Part shown: positions 1 to 8,829 of the stretch, in pieces
Numbering within the stretch: position 1 is the stretch's first letter
Layout of the letters: every line of letters begins with the position of its first letter
From: Brevibacterium sp. CBA3109
GTDB taxonomy: Bacteria > Actinomycetota > Actinomycetes > Actinomycetales > Brevibacteriaceae
Assembly: GCF_040256645.1 (NCBI RefSeq)
Contig: NZ_CP158281.1
Location: forward strand, 3,224,001 to 3,288,000
DNA: 64,000 nucleotides
Direction of reading: 5' to 3'
Translations under genes and position numbers: made by a program
Notes under the pieces: model-generated
What the model saw: only the letters and a program-made list of their open reading frames with translations
The model's database searches: none
Told to the model about the DNA's origin: nothing

Positions 1-1517
1 GCCTGCCTTTGCTCGTCTGAGATCTCGGTCGACCACCAGACTCCGGCACAGTTATCGCACCGCCCGCAGGGTTTGGGCTCTGGATCATCAAGCTGACGAA
101 TGAGGAACTCCATGCGACACTCATGCGTGGACTCGTAGTCAAGCATCGCCTGCGCTTCGGCGGCGCGGACTGCAGCGACCTTTTCGTAGCGCTCCTGGTC
201 ATAGACCCAGCCGCGCCCGGTTGAAATGTATCCACCCTTGATCTTGGTGACGGCGTCCTCGACCTCGAGTGTCTTCAGCAACAGCTGCAGTCGGGTGCGC
301 TTGGTTCCGACGAGGGTCTCCAAACGGGCCACAGACAGTGGCCCGTTCGCCTCGGCGAGGGCCTGAAGCACGGCATTGGCATCGGACTGGCTGGGCATCG
401 AGGCGGTGGCGAAGTAGTTCCAGATCTCCTGGTCTTCGACCCCCGGCAGGAGCAGGACATCGGCGGAGTCCGTGGCACGACCGGCGCGACCGACCTGCTG
501 GTAGTAGGCGACGGCCGAGGACGGTGCACCGATGTGGATGACGAATCCGAGGTCGGGTTTGTCGAAGCCCATTCCCAGTGCCGAGGTGGCCACAAGTGCC
601 TTGATCCGGTTGTCCTTGAGCTGCTGCTCGAGTTCTGCTCGTTCCTCGGAATCGGTGCGGCCGGTGTAGGCACGGACCTCGTGTCCCTGATCACGCAGGA
701 TCCGAGTGATGTCCTCGGCTGCGCTGACCGTGAGCGTGTAGATGATTCCCGAGCCCGTGAAATCGCCGAGATGGGAGGTCAGCCAGGCGATGCGGCCACT
801 CGCGTCGAGGCCGGGCAGGACACCCAGTCTCAGCGAATCGCGGGCAAGTTCGCCACGCACCACGGTGGTGTCCTGGCCAAGCTGTTCGGAGACATCGGTG
901 ACGACGCGGGAATTGGCTGTGGCCGTCGTGGCCAGGACCGGGGTGTTACCGGGAAGTTCGGACAGGATGTGTCCGATGCGCCGGTAGTCGGGGCGGAAGT
1001 CGTGGCCCCAGTCGGAGATGCAGTGCGCTTCGTCAACGACGATGAGACCGAGGAAGGCAAGCAGCTGCGGCAGGACCTCGTCACGGAACGCCGGGTTGTT
1101 CAGCCGCTCGGGCGAGACGAGCAGAACGTCGAGGTTGCCGGCCCGGAGATCGTCGAGGACGGTGTCCCATTCGGTGACATTGGAGGAGTTGAGGCTGGCT
1201 GCGCGGACCCCGGCGCGTTCGGCGGCGGCGATCTGGTCGCGCATGAGAGCCAACAGAGGGGAGATGATGAGGCTGGGGCCGGTGCCCGCTGCCCGCAGCA
1301 TCCTGGTCGCCACGAAGTACACGGCCGACTTGCCCCACCCGGTCCGCTGGACCACGAGGACTCGCTTCTTCTCCACGACGAGGTCGCGGATCGATTCGAG
1401 CTGACCGTCGCGGAACTGTGCCTCGGGGTTCGCGGTGAGTTCGGCCAGGATGCGCTGCGCCGCAACGGCGAATTCGTCGGCGTCGATGGTCGTTGCAGTC
1501 GGGGTGGATTCGGTCAT
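1..1517 (-). CDS. recQ: RecQ-family ATP-dependent DNA helicase (3' end cut by window edge)
   Basis: A superfamily 2 DNA helicase that unwinds DNA 3'-5' during repair and recombination. The visible 505 codons read from ATG at 1517 and run off the left edge with no stop. A variant Walker A (TGWGKS, about residues 59-64), a DEAH box (162-165) and a QQVGRAGR motif VI are present. Near the visible end, about residues 468-490, a Cys cluster (CRMEF followed by CGRCDNC) matches the RecQ zinc-binding region. The Gly-Trp-Gly-Lys-Ser loop is a known actinobacterial variant. The gene is alone on its strand here, and the upstream gene at 1736-2233 is separated by a hairpin. The C-terminal domains lie outside the window. 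Confidence 0.9.
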   Translation of the reverse strand, partial: MTESTPTATTIDADEFAVAAQRILAELTANPEAQFRDGQLESIRDLVVEKKRVLVVQRTGWGKSAVYFVATRMLRAAGTGPSLIISPLLALMRDQIAAAERAGVRAASLNSSNVTEWDTVLDDLRAGNLDVLLVSPERLNNPAFRDEVLPQLLAFLGLIVVDEAHCISDWGHDFRPDYRRIGHILSELPGNTPVLATTATANSRVVTDVSEQLGQDTTVVRGELARDSLRLGVLPGLDASGRIAWLTSHLGDFTGSGIIYTLTVSAAEDITRILRDQGHEVRAYTGRTDSEERAELEQQLKDNRIKALVATSALGMGFDKPDLGFVIHIGAPSSAVAYYQQVGRAGRATDSADVLLLPGVEDQEIWNYFATASMPSQSDANAVLQALAEANGPLSVARLETLVGTKRTRLQLLLKTLEVEDAVTKIKGGYISTGRGWVYDQERYEKVAAVRAAEAQAMLDYESTHECRMEFLIRQLDDPEPKPCGRCDNCAGVWWSTEISDEQRQ

Positions 1518-1563
1518 GGGCACAGTCTAGATGCCCGCACTGACGCGGCAAGAGCCGTTTCGC

Positions 1564-1589
1564 GCAAGGCGTCTCACACGACGCCTTGC
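1564..1589 (-). terminator. Hairpin downstream of the small membrane protein gene
   Basis: A perfect 10-bp inverted repeat (GCAAGGCGTC / GACGCCTTGC) with a 6-nt loop lies between the 3' end of the 1736-2233 gene and recQ. There is no T-run, so termination is inferred from position only. Confidence 0.4.
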
Positions 1590-1670
1590 ACCCGCAGCAG
1601 TCGCGACAAAAGGAAGTTTTAGGCCGATTCCGAGGCCGAAAATCGGACCATAGTTTCCATTAGTCACTGG

Positions 1671-1725
1671 TCCCGCCCGTCCCGCCCGTCGCACCCGGCG
1701 CGCCCGTCGCGCCCGTCGCGCCCGC
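1671..1725. repeat. GC-rich short tandem repeat (CCCGTCGCG-like units)
   Basis: About six imperfect 8-9 bp units related to GCCCGTCGC lie in the gap between recQ and the small membrane protein gene. They are non-coding as far as can be seen and resemble a slippage-prone microsatellite. Confidence 0.6.
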
Positions 1726-1735
1726 TCTCGACCTG

Positions 1736-2233
1736 TCACCTCAGGGCGAGGTTGACTCCGAGGGTGGCGAGGACGCCGAAGAGCACGCCCCAGAGGATGA
1801 TCGAGATGATCTGCCAGAAGGCCACGGCATTGCGGTTGGCTCCGAAGCCGACCATCGCCATCGAGGTGATCTGCGATGGCAGCAGAGTCTGCCCCAACAG
1901 CGAGACGCCGGGGACGCCGAATTTGTCGAACATGCGCTTGAGTTTCTGCCGCTTCTGGGAGGACTCGTCGTCCTTGGTCCTATTCTTCGTCGCTTTGTCG
2001 CGGATTGCCCCTGCACCGTAGACGAATGCGAGCATCGAAAGCACGTTCCCGATGATGGCCATGAGGATCGCGACCACCGGATTCAGACCGATGGCGACGC
2101 CGATGACAGACCCGAAGTAGGACTCGACGAAGGGGATCGCGGAGACGAGCATGATGCCCGCCCACTGCAGCCAGTCGGGGATTGAACCGGCGAATCCTTG
2201 GATACTTTCGATCATGCGAGGTTCCATTCTCAT
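1736..2233 (-). CDS. Small multidrug-export-like membrane protein (PF06695-type)
   Basis: An integral membrane protein of 165 aa (159 aa if the start is the Met codon at 2215). It has hydrophobic segments near residues 20-45 and 50-75, a charged cytoplasmic linker (DKATKNRTKDDESSQKRQK, about 79-97), then a FGVPGVSLLG segment and two more hydrophobic helices. This layout matches the putative small multi-drug export protein family. Substrate transport has not been shown for most members, so the name is a family label. It is divergently arranged with the TetR gene at 2386, which may control it. The start is uncertain because neither candidate has a strong ribosome-binding site. Confidence 0.65.
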   Translation of the reverse strand: MRMEPRMIESIQGFAGSIPDWLQWAGIMLVSAIPFVESYFGSVIGVAIGLNPVVAILMAIIGNVLSMLAFVYGAGAIRDKATKNRTKDDESSQKRQKLKRMFDKFGVPGVSLLGQTLLPSQITSMAMVGFGANRNAVAFWQIISIILWGVLFGVLATLGVNLALR

Positions 2234-2303
2234 CGGGTGAAGTCTCGGTCGAGGCGCTCACCTGCTCAGCACACCCGACACTCTTAGCACATCGCACCAG
2301 CAC

Positions 2304-2331
2304 AGCGTACTAGCACGTTGTACTATACAGT
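2304..2331. promoter_or_regulatory. Candidate TetR operator/promoter in the divergent intergenic region
   Basis: Two GTAC tetranucleotides (2307-2310 and 2320-2323) flank TAGCACGTT, and an AT-rich TACTATACA follows that could serve as a -10 element. It sits between the divergent membrane-protein and TetR genes. The symmetry is weak. Confidence 0.25.
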
Positions 2332-2385
2332 GAATGGCAACGATGCGCGACACCGAAACAACGCATGGAACCGAGAGGACCACGA

Positions 2386-2985
2386 ATGTCCAGACGCGAT
2401 GACATCATTTCGGCGGCGATCCGGCTGGCAGAGCAGTCGGCTCCCGGCCAGGCCAACCTCAGCGTGCGAGAGGTCGCCAAGGAAGCCGGAATCGGAGCCT
2501 CAACACTGCGCCACTACTTCCCCACCCAGTCCGATCTGCACGAAGCGATCGCTCGCGATTCAATGGACACCGCAGTTCAGGACTTCTCGATCACAGATCC
2601 CAGCCTCGATCCGGCCGATCGTCTCTTTGAGTGCTGCGCGCAGTTCCTTCCCACACACGAACACCGCGATATGCAGCTCGAGCTGTGGCTCACGATGCAC
2701 ATCAGCGCCCTTGGGCCCGAACGCCGTGCGGTGACCCGACGGCTCCTCGAATACGGCCACAACTTCACCTATGAGTGCCTGCATCGGTGGCTCGGGATCC
2801 TGGCCGAGGAAGGTCATATCGACCCCGCCGAGGTGGCTTCCACATCCACTGCGCTGTTCACCATGCTCGATGGGCTGGCCCTGCACTCGATCGTGACCCC
2901 GGAGCGCGTGACCGTCGATGCCGCGCTCGATCAGCTCAGGTGGCTGATCGCGAAGGTACTCGAACCAGCACCCGATCCGAAATGA
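2386..2985 (+). CDS. TetR-family transcriptional regulator
   Basis: A 199-aa regulator with an N-terminal helix-turn-helix of the TetR type: VREVAKEAGIGASTLRHYF at about residues 28-46, after an N-terminal helix starting MSRRDDIISAAIRLAE. The C-terminal ligand-binding half is alpha-helical with no recognisable ligand signature. ATG at 2386 was chosen because GAGAGG lies 8-9 nt upstream; an in-frame ATG at 2365 lacks such a site. It is divergent from the small membrane protein gene at 2233, a common arrangement for an autoregulator that also represses its neighbour. The ligand is unknown. Confidence 0.85.
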   Translation: MSRRDDIISAAIRLAEQSAPGQANLSVREVAKEAGIGASTLRHYFPTQSDLHEAIARDSMDTAVQDFSITDPSLDPADRLFECCAQFLPTHEHRDMQLELWLTMHISALGPERRAVTRRLLEYGHNFTYECLHRWLGILAEEGHIDPAEVASTSTALFTMLDGLALHSIVTPERVTVDAALDQLRWLIAKVLEPAPDPK

Positions 2986-3009
2986 TCGGCGCGCTGATCC
3001 AGCCGACCA

Positions 3010-3944
3010 TCACCGCATCTGCACGGCCGACCGGTGGAGCGCCTCGGTGAGACGGCCGAGCTTCTCCGAAGCGAGATTCCAGTGGTGGCAAAAGAGTGGG
3101 ACATCGATGTTCGGCTCAGATGAGAGCGGCACGAGGTCCTTGCTGAGATCTCCCAGCTGCATGATGGGGATCAGCCCCCACCCGACACCCGCCTCGACTG
3201 CGGCCGCGAATTCCCACGAGCTGGGCACCACCGACATCGGCGGAATGGTCGTGACGCCGGCGCGCCTGAGGAAAGTGAACTGCAGGTCATCGTCCTTGCC
3301 GAAGTTCACCATGGGCAGGGACCCAAGGTCCACCTCGGCGCTTGGTCCGGCACAAACCTCCGCGCCGTACTTCGCAAGCAGTCCCTTCGTCGCGACGGCG
3401 ACGTAGCGCATCGAACCGAGCTTCTGCACCTGGGTGCCATAGCCGCCAGCCTCCGCCGAGGTGATGGTGCCCAGCACCTCCCCGACGTCAGCAGCGGCAG
3501 GGCCGCGTCCTGGTCGGCGACCTCAATGCGGATGACGATATCGTCCCAGCCGGCTACCTCGGCGAAGATCGGGCGGAACCATGTCGAGAGCGAATCGGCG
3601 TTGACACCGATGCGCAGCACCGTCGGCACCCGCCTTCTCTGATCAGGCCCTTCACCGTTGTCCTTGCCGATGCCGTCGGGCGCGTCGATGTCGATGCCGT
3701 GCAGTCGATCCATGGTTTCGGACTCGAGGAGCTCGACCTCCCGCGCATATTTCAGCACCGCCTCCCCCGCCTCGGTGACGGTGATCGGGTTCGTACGGCG
3801 AATGAGCACCTGCCCGATGCGGGATTCGAGGGTGCGGATGCGTTGGCTCGTCGCCGATGGCGTGACACCCAGGACGAAGGCTCCGCCTTCCACCGTGCCC
3901 TCGTCGACAACAGCAGCCAAGGCTTTGACATGATCGATGTTCAT
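3010..3944 (-). pseudogene. lysG: LysR-family regulator LysG/ArgP with a single-base frameshift
   Basis: This is the expected activator of the divergent lysine/arginine exporter gene lysE. The N-terminal part, from ATG at 3944, carries the LysR helix-turn-helix (GVTPSATSQRIRTLESRIGQ) and the hinge NADSLSTWFRPIF typical of LysG/ArgP. The effector-binding half (GSMRYVAVAT, VVPSSWEF, VGWGLIPIMQ) continues in another frame. The break falls at a run of four C (3480-3483, plus strand). Adding one base restores T-S-G-E-V-L-G-T, as in intact LysG, and a length of 312 codons. The span of 935 nt is one short of a multiple of three. It may be a real inactivation or a homopolymer sequencing error. Confidence 0.85.
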
Positions 3945-4013
3945 TAAGCCATTGTGCATCACATGAAGATTCTGTTGTTTTTCTTATCATCGAGCGCACC
4001 ATAGTCTTCTTGG
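3945..4013. promoter_or_regulatory. lysG-lysE divergent control region
   Basis: A 69-bp gap between divergent lysG and lysE includes the T-rich stretch TTCTGTTGTTTTTCTTATCAT. LysG/ArgP regulators bind such intergenic DNA and activate lysE when lysine, arginine or histidine accumulates. The exact operator was not resolved. Confidence 0.5.
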
Positions 4014-4613
4014 GTGCTCACTCATCTCATCAGCGGAACACTCGCAGGCTGGTCGCTCATCATCGCCGTCGGGCCACAGAACGCGCTCGTTCTGCGGCAG
4101 GGGATTCGGCGCGAGCACCTCGGCGTGGTTCTGACGATCTGCATCCTGGCCGACATCGCACTCATCGGCTCGGGCACGGTGGGCATCGGTGCGATCGTGC
4201 TGCTGGCACCCTGGGCTCTGGAGATCCTGCGGTGGCTGGGGGTGGCCTATCTGCTCTGGTACGCGTGGGGCAGCCTGCGCTCGGCACGCGAAGCATCGGG
4301 GCTCGAAGCGGACACGCATCAGCGCAGCCTGAAATCCATCATCGCAACGACTCTGGCGCTGACCTTCCTCAACCCCGGGGTCTACCTCGACACCGTCGTC
4401 ATGCTCGGCAACCTGGCGAATCAGCAGGGGCCCGGCGGAGCATTGCCGTTCACGATCGGGGCGATGTTCGGATCTCTCACGTGGTTCCTCGGCATCGGCT
4501 ACGGCGCCCGCGGTCTCTCTCGCTACCTCGCCAGGCCGCGGGTGTGGCAGGTTCTCGACGTGATCATCGCGCTCGTGCTGGTGATCCTGGCGGCCCGGCT
4601 CGCGTTCGGGTAG
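4014..4613 (+). CDS. lysE: LysE-family basic amino acid exporter
   Basis: A 199-aa inner-membrane exporter for L-lysine/L-arginine. It has the family signature GPQNALVLRQGIRRE at about residues 20-34 after the first helix, and a second conserved loop TFLNPGVYLDTV at about 119-130. Around five to six hydrophobic helices are visible. Translation starts at GTG 4014. Divergence from the LysG/ArgP regulator strongly supports the assignment. If the lysG frameshift is real, activation of this gene would be lost and export would be constitutively low. Confidence 0.92.
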   Translation: MLTHLISGTLAGWSLIIAVGPQNALVLRQGIRREHLGVVLTICILADIALIGSGTVGIGAIVLLAPWALEILRWLGVAYLLWYAWGSLRSAREASGLEADTHQRSLKSIIATTLALTFLNPGVYLDTVVMLGNLANQQGPGGALPFTIGAMFGSLTWFLGIGYGARGLSRYLARPRVWQVLDVIIALVLVILAARLAFG

Positions 4614-4719
4614 CGGCTATATCGAGCCGGGATCATCGGCGCGTCAGCCATCTTCGCCAGTTGCCGCACAGTCGTTGCCCCTCATTGTCGTGTCCGTGCC
4701 GGCGACTACATTCGGACAC

Positions 4720-5442
4720 ATGGACCCTCGTGTTGACCTGCCGCTGCGATCCGTGACCAAGCATGCGCACTCTCCGCCAGAGCTCAGCCAATGGCTGCGC
4801 GACCTTCCTGCGGTCCGTGACTTCCTGGATGGCTTCGAGTTCGAGCGCACAACCGTCTTCGTCGGGGAGAACGGCTCGGGCAAGTCAACGCTCATCGAAG
4901 CACTGGCCACAGCCCTCGATCTCCCGCACGGAGGCGGTACGGGATGGGAAGTGCGAGACCACGCCGAGGAGGTGCCCGAACTGAGCGAGCACGTGCAGAT
5001 CGTGCGTGGTGCCGCTGCCAAGCGCGGCGCATTCTTCCTCCGCGCCGAGACCATGCACGAGAATATGTCCTACCTGATGGAGATCGGCGCGGGTCGCGGC
5101 CACCACTACTCGCAGCAGTCTCACGGCGAGATGTTCATCGAGATGCTGTCGGGGAAGTTCATGGACTTGGGACTATGGGTCCTCGACGAGCCGGAGAGCG
5201 CGCTGTCCTTCACTGCCTCGCTGACGCTGCTGCAGCTCATCCGACAGCGAGATCGCGCGGGGCGCCAGACCATCATGGCCACCCACTCCCCCGTCCTCGC
5301 CCGAGCCGAGGGAGCCAAACTCGTCGAGGTCGGCGAATGGGGGCTGCGCGAATCCACATGGGATCGACTCGACATGGTCGACCACTGGAGGCGCTTCCTG
5401 CATGAACCTCAGCGCTACCTACGGCATTTCGATGAAGGGTGA
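4720..5442 (+). CDS. ABC/AAA-type predicted ATPase (stand-alone)
   Basis: A 240-aa cytoplasmic ATPase with Walker A GENGSGKST (about residues 49-57), an ABC-like signature region (SHGEMFIEML, about 135-144), Walker B LWVLDEPES (about 152-160) and a switch histidine in MATHSP. The architecture resembles the stand-alone AAA_21-type ATPases annotated as predicted ABC ATPases, rather than a transporter subunit: no membrane partner lies beside it. ATG at 4720 was chosen because homology-like sequence begins there; an upstream in-frame TTG would add unconvincing residues. It lies downstream of lysE on the same strand, about 106 bp away. The function is unknown. Confidence 0.75.
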   Translation: MDPRVDLPLRSVTKHAHSPPELSQWLRDLPAVRDFLDGFEFERTTVFVGENGSGKSTLIEALATALDLPHGGGTGWEVRDHAEEVPELSEHVQIVRGAAAKRGAFFLRAETMHENMSYLMEIGAGRGHHYSQQSHGEMFIEMLSGKFMDLGLWVLDEPESALSFTASLTLLQLIRQRDRAGRQTIMATHSPVLARAEGAKLVEVGEWGLRESTWDRLDMVDHWRRFLHEPQRYLRHFDEG

Positions 5443-5506
5443 ATGTCTCCCCTCACCGAGGTGGCTGTGCGCGCTAACGCACCGCCGCCTTGGCGAGGGG
5501 TGAGCG

Positions 5507-7684
5507 CTACAGCGACAGGCTCGGGTGCAGCTGGGTCAGCGTGACCATCCGCTTCCGGCCGCAGACGAACATGGTTGCCACCAAAGCGATCGCAGTCATG
5601 AGCAGCAGGACGACTGCAGCCTGTGCGGCGATGAACATGTCCCCACCGGCGATGAGGGTCCGCAGGCCGTTGACCGCGTGGGTCATCGGCAGGAACGGCG
5701 AGATGATCTGGAAGATGCCAGGTGCCGTCTGCACCGGATAGGTACCGCCTGCCGAGGCGATCTGGATCATGAGCAGAACCAGGGCGACCAGCCTGCCGAC
5801 ACCCCCCAAGGCCGCGACGCAGAGCTGGTGGACCGCATGGAAGCTGGCTGCCACAAGGATCGAGAACAGCAGGGTCCACACCCAGGCGCCGGCGGAGAAG
5901 TCGAGGGCGAAGGTGAGCACTCCATAGAGCACCGCCACTTGGGCTATTCCGAACAGGATGCCGGGCACGTAACCAGCCCAGGCGATTCGGGATGACTTCG
6001 CTGATGACATCAGTGCACGGTAGGGGATCGCATTGATGACCATATAGGTGATCATGCCGCCGATCCACAGGGCGAGAGAGATGAAGAACGCGGCCAAGCC
6101 CTCCCCGTAGGCATCCACGGCGTTGTCCTTGTGCTTCTCGGCATCGACGGGCAACGCGACGACGTCCGAGCGATTCTCGCGGTCGGATTTGTCATAGGTC
6201 GGGATCTGCTTGAGCCCCTCGGCGAGCTTGTCCGCGAGCTCCCCCGAGCCGTCGACGAGCTTCTTCGCGCCCTTGTCGAGTTCATCGGAGCCGTCCGCGA
6301 GCTGCGAGGATCCGTCCTTGAGATCCGCAACACCAGTCTTCGCCTTCTCGGTGCCGTCCTTGAGCGAGATGACGCCGTCGTTGAGGTCTCCGGCGCCCTT
6401 GGCCAAGTCGCCCGCACCGGTGTCGAGTTTGATGAGTCCCGAATGCAGGTCGTCGGCTCCGGTGGCCACCTTCTGTGCACCGTCGTCGAGTTTGCCGATC
6501 TTCTTGTCGGCGTCCCTGATCTTGCCCATGACGTCATCAACGGCATCCTTGACCGGATCCTCGAGATCCTTAGCCTCATCTGCTGCCTTCGACGCCCGTT
6601 CGTGGGCCTTGTCGAGATCTCCGCCGAGGTTGTCCATGTCGTCGGCGAGTTTCGCCACGTTCGGATCGTCGGGGTAATCTTCGCGCAGCTGTGCAACTCG
6701 GTCATCCACGTCGCCGCGCACCGTCTTCCGCGCCGAGTCGAAGTCGTCCTCCGCCTGGTTCAGCTTGGGTCGTGCTCCTTCGACGAGGTCGCCGGCGCGA
6801 TCCCGCAGGTCCTCTGCCTTGTCCGTGGTCTCATCCGCCGTGTCACGCAGCTGCGAAGTTCCATCGGCCACCTGTCCGGCTCCGGTCGACAACTTCTTCG
6901 CGCCGTTCTTCGCCTCGGTGGTGCTCCTGGCCAGCGTATCTGCGCCGGTCTTCAGGTCGCCGCTGCCCTTCTTGAGCTTTCCGGCTCCGTCGTCGAGGTC
7001 ACCGATGCCGGTCTGCAGCTTGCCGACTCCCTTGTCGAGGGTATGTGCTCCGTCGGAGAGTTCGCCCGTTCCGTCGTGGAGATCGACTGCACCGTCGTTG
7101 AGCTGGGTTGCACCGTCGACGGCTTTCTCTGTCGAGGAGTGGATGTCGTTGAAGCCGAGGTAGACCTCGGAGACGTATTCGGACGTGGTGGTCTCGTTCA
7201 ACCCTGATTTGATCTCGTTGAGGATGGTTCCTGCCATCTGTCCCACGATGTAGTTGTGCGCATCGTCGGTGCGCAGGTTCAGTCCTGCCTGCTCGGGATC
7301 GTCCCCTCCCGTCGAGACGAGTCGCTCGGAGAAGTTCGAGGGAATCTCGAGGACCGCGAAGTACTTGCCTTCGGCAAGGCCGTCGTTGGCCTCCTTCAGC
7401 GACGTCTCCTGCCAATCGAATCCGCCTTCACCTTCGGGGGTGATCTGGTCAACGAGCTCATCACCTGCGTGAAGCTTCTCGCCGTCCGAGCTGGGCTTCT
7501 TCGCGCCTTCGTCAGTGTTGACCACGGCGGCCTGGAGTTTGTCGAGGTTATCGGTCGGCGCCCAGTTCGAGGCCAGGTACAGACCGCCGTAGATCGCGGG
7601 GATGACGGCAACGACGATGATCGCCAGGCGAGTGATCGTGTGTCGTTTGAAGCGAGAGAGTTCGAGCCAAGGCAGAGAGAACAT
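5507..7684 (-). CDS. YhgE/Pip-domain membrane protein
   Basis: A 725-aa membrane protein of the YhgE/Pip (phage infection protein) family, distantly related to the YueB phage receptor. One N-terminal transmembrane helix (about residues 18-38) is followed by an extracytoplasmic region. That region carries many DGAxxLxxG/TGAxxL repeats (about 185-300 and 395-480) separated by a charged coiled segment. Five or so C-terminal helices follow from about residue 545. The repeats are typical of this family and are thought to form a rod-like stalk. An ABC-type ATPase gene lies 60 bp upstream on the same strand, so the two probably form one complex. The cellular role is unproven; export or cell-surface functions are proposed for relatives. 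Confidence 0.85.
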   Translation of the reverse strand: MFSLPWLELSRFKRHTITRLAIIVVAVIPAIYGGLYLASNWAPTDNLDKLQAAVVNTDEGAKKPSSDGEKLHAGDELVDQITPEGEGGFDWQETSLKEANDGLAEGKYFAVLEIPSNFSERLVSTGGDDPEQAGLNLRTDDAHNYIVGQMAGTILNEIKSGLNETTTSEYVSEVYLGFNDIHSSTEKAVDGATQLNDGAVDLHDGTGELSDGAHTLDKGVGKLQTGIGDLDDGAGKLKKGSGDLKTGADTLARSTTEAKNGAKKLSTGAGQVADGTSQLRDTADETTDKAEDLRDRAGDLVEGARPKLNQAEDDFDSARKTVRGDVDDRVAQLREDYPDDPNVAKLADDMDNLGGDLDKAHERASKAADEAKDLEDPVKDAVDDVMGKIRDADKKIGKLDDGAQKVATGADDLHSGLIKLDTGAGDLAKGAGDLNDGVISLKDGTEKAKTGVADLKDGSSQLADGSDELDKGAKKLVDGSGELADKLAEGLKQIPTYDKSDRENRSDVVALPVDAEKHKDNAVDAYGEGLAAFFISLALWIGGMITYMVINAIPYRALMSSAKSSRIAWAGYVPGILFGIAQVAVLYGVLTFALDFSAGAWVWTLLFSILVAASFHAVHQLCVAALGGVGRLVALVLLMIQIASAGGTYPVQTAPGIFQIISPFLPMTHAVNGLRTLIAGGDMFIAAQAAVVLLLMTAIALVATMFVCGRKRMVTLTQLHPSLSL

Positions 7685-7744
7685 CGCAGAAACACCTTAT
7701 TATCGGATCAGATTCGAAAAGCTTGCGGGGATGGGCTGGGCCGC

Positions 7745-8587
7745 TCAGTGGCGGGGGTGCTGAGTGAGGAGCAATTCGCTCACCGAGGTGGGCGAGACCT
7801 CTGAGCGCAGTGCATCCATGACGAGGTCGACGTCGGAGGAGTCCTCACAGGAGACGATCACTGTGAGCGGACACTCGGGGTCGCGTGTCCGGCGCAGTTC
7901 CTGGTAGATCAGGATTGCTGCCCAGGCGCGGGCGCGATCCTGCCGCTCGCGCAGATAGTCGATGTTGTCGAGCACGACGACCGGTGCCTGAGCGATGCTG
8001 GCCAGACTGAGCTCGAGGAGGAACTTCTGCAGCCCGCTGAGTTCGGAGACGAAGGTCTTCCCTTCGTCATCGATGAGGAAATCAGCATCTTTGGCATCCG
8101 CCGTCGAAAATGTCCCAGCAGGCAGGCGGTCGATGACCTCGGTGGCGGATTCGAAGGTGTTGCGAATGACGTCGATGACCTCGCGCAGGGAGGACTTCGA
8201 CACCCATGGCTTGTACCAGGGCTGAAGCATGATCAGCCGTTCGGCAATGTGCTGGGCGAGGGTGAAATCGTCCTCGAGGTCGGTGAGCCCGGCGACATGA
8301 CCGACGCTGACCTGCCCGCGAACGCGACGGGTCTGTTTCCGGATATCGAGTTCGCCAACGTGGCCCTCACCGGAGGTCACTCGCATGCGGCCCGCGATTG
8401 AGAGGAGCAGGGATGTCTTGCCGGCTCCGGCCGCGCCCTGGATGATCGCGATCGAACCCAGGGGTACGTCGAGGTCGATTCCGGAGAACACGTCTCCCTG
8501 CTTGCCCGACATCCCCCAATCCCGGAGGCTGACTAGGCTCACCGCTTGTTCTGTCTCGTCGGTGAGCGTCTGTGAATTGCTCTGCAT
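7745..8587 (-). CDS. ABC-type ATPase partner of YhgE/Pip, degenerate catalytic motifs
   Basis: A 280-aa cytoplasmic nucleotide-binding protein. Walker A is GAAGAGKTS (about residues 53-61). The signature is LSGLQ instead of LSGGQ. The Walker B strand reads PVVVLDNID, so the usual catalytic Glu after Asp is Asn. A serine/cysteine (IVSCED) occupies the usual switch-His position. It may therefore bind ATP with slow or no hydrolysis. ATG at 8587 was chosen because GGGAG lies 8 nt upstream; extending upstream gives low-quality sequence. It precedes the YhgE/Pip gene by about 60 bp and is most simply read as its ATPase subunit. Confidence 0.7.
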   Translation of the reverse strand: MQSNSQTLTDETEQAVSLVSLRDWGMSGKQGDVFSGIDLDVPLGSIAIIQGAAGAGKTSLLLSIAGRMRVTSGEGHVGELDIRKQTRRVRGQVSVGHVAGLTDLEDDFTLAQHIAERLIMLQPWYKPWVSKSSLREVIDVIRNTFESATEVIDRLPAGTFSTADAKDADFLIDDEGKTFVSELSGLQKFLLELSLASIAQAPVVVLDNIDYLRERQDRARAWAAILIYQELRRTRDPECPLTVIVSCEDSSDVDLVMDALRSEVSPTSVSELLLTQHPRH

Positions 8588-8723
8588 TCCTGTTGCTCCC
8601 ACTGTGTGCGACTGTGTCGACCGATCGTGCTGGCCAATGACGTCGGGAACGCGAGTCTGACGCGCTCCACTTCCCAGCACATTACGCCACATGGACCCTG
8701 TCGCAGGCGCTCCGTCTGACGCA

Positions 8724-8751
8724 TGTCAAGTTACCCATAGGTAACTATAGT
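8724..8751 (+). promoter_or_regulatory. Promoter with perfect palindromic operator before the TDT transporter
   Basis: AGTTACC (8729-8735) and GGTAACT (8740-8746) form a perfect 7-bp inverted repeat around CATA. A TATAGT -10 box follows at 8746-8751, and TGTCAA at 8724-8729 could be the -35. A repressor on the palindrome would block the promoter. The regulator is not identified. Confidence 0.55.
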
Positions 8752-8829
8752 GATCGAAGCTGAATATGCGCTCGAAAACGCCGCAAATGTCTGTAATCCC
8801 ACAAATTGCAGATAATAGATCATAGAGCA

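Noticed and set aside
534..1622. A 362-residue plus-strand frame over recQ
   Set aside because: It is opposite a helicase with intact motifs, and shows no homologous pattern; long antisense frames are common in high-GC DNA.
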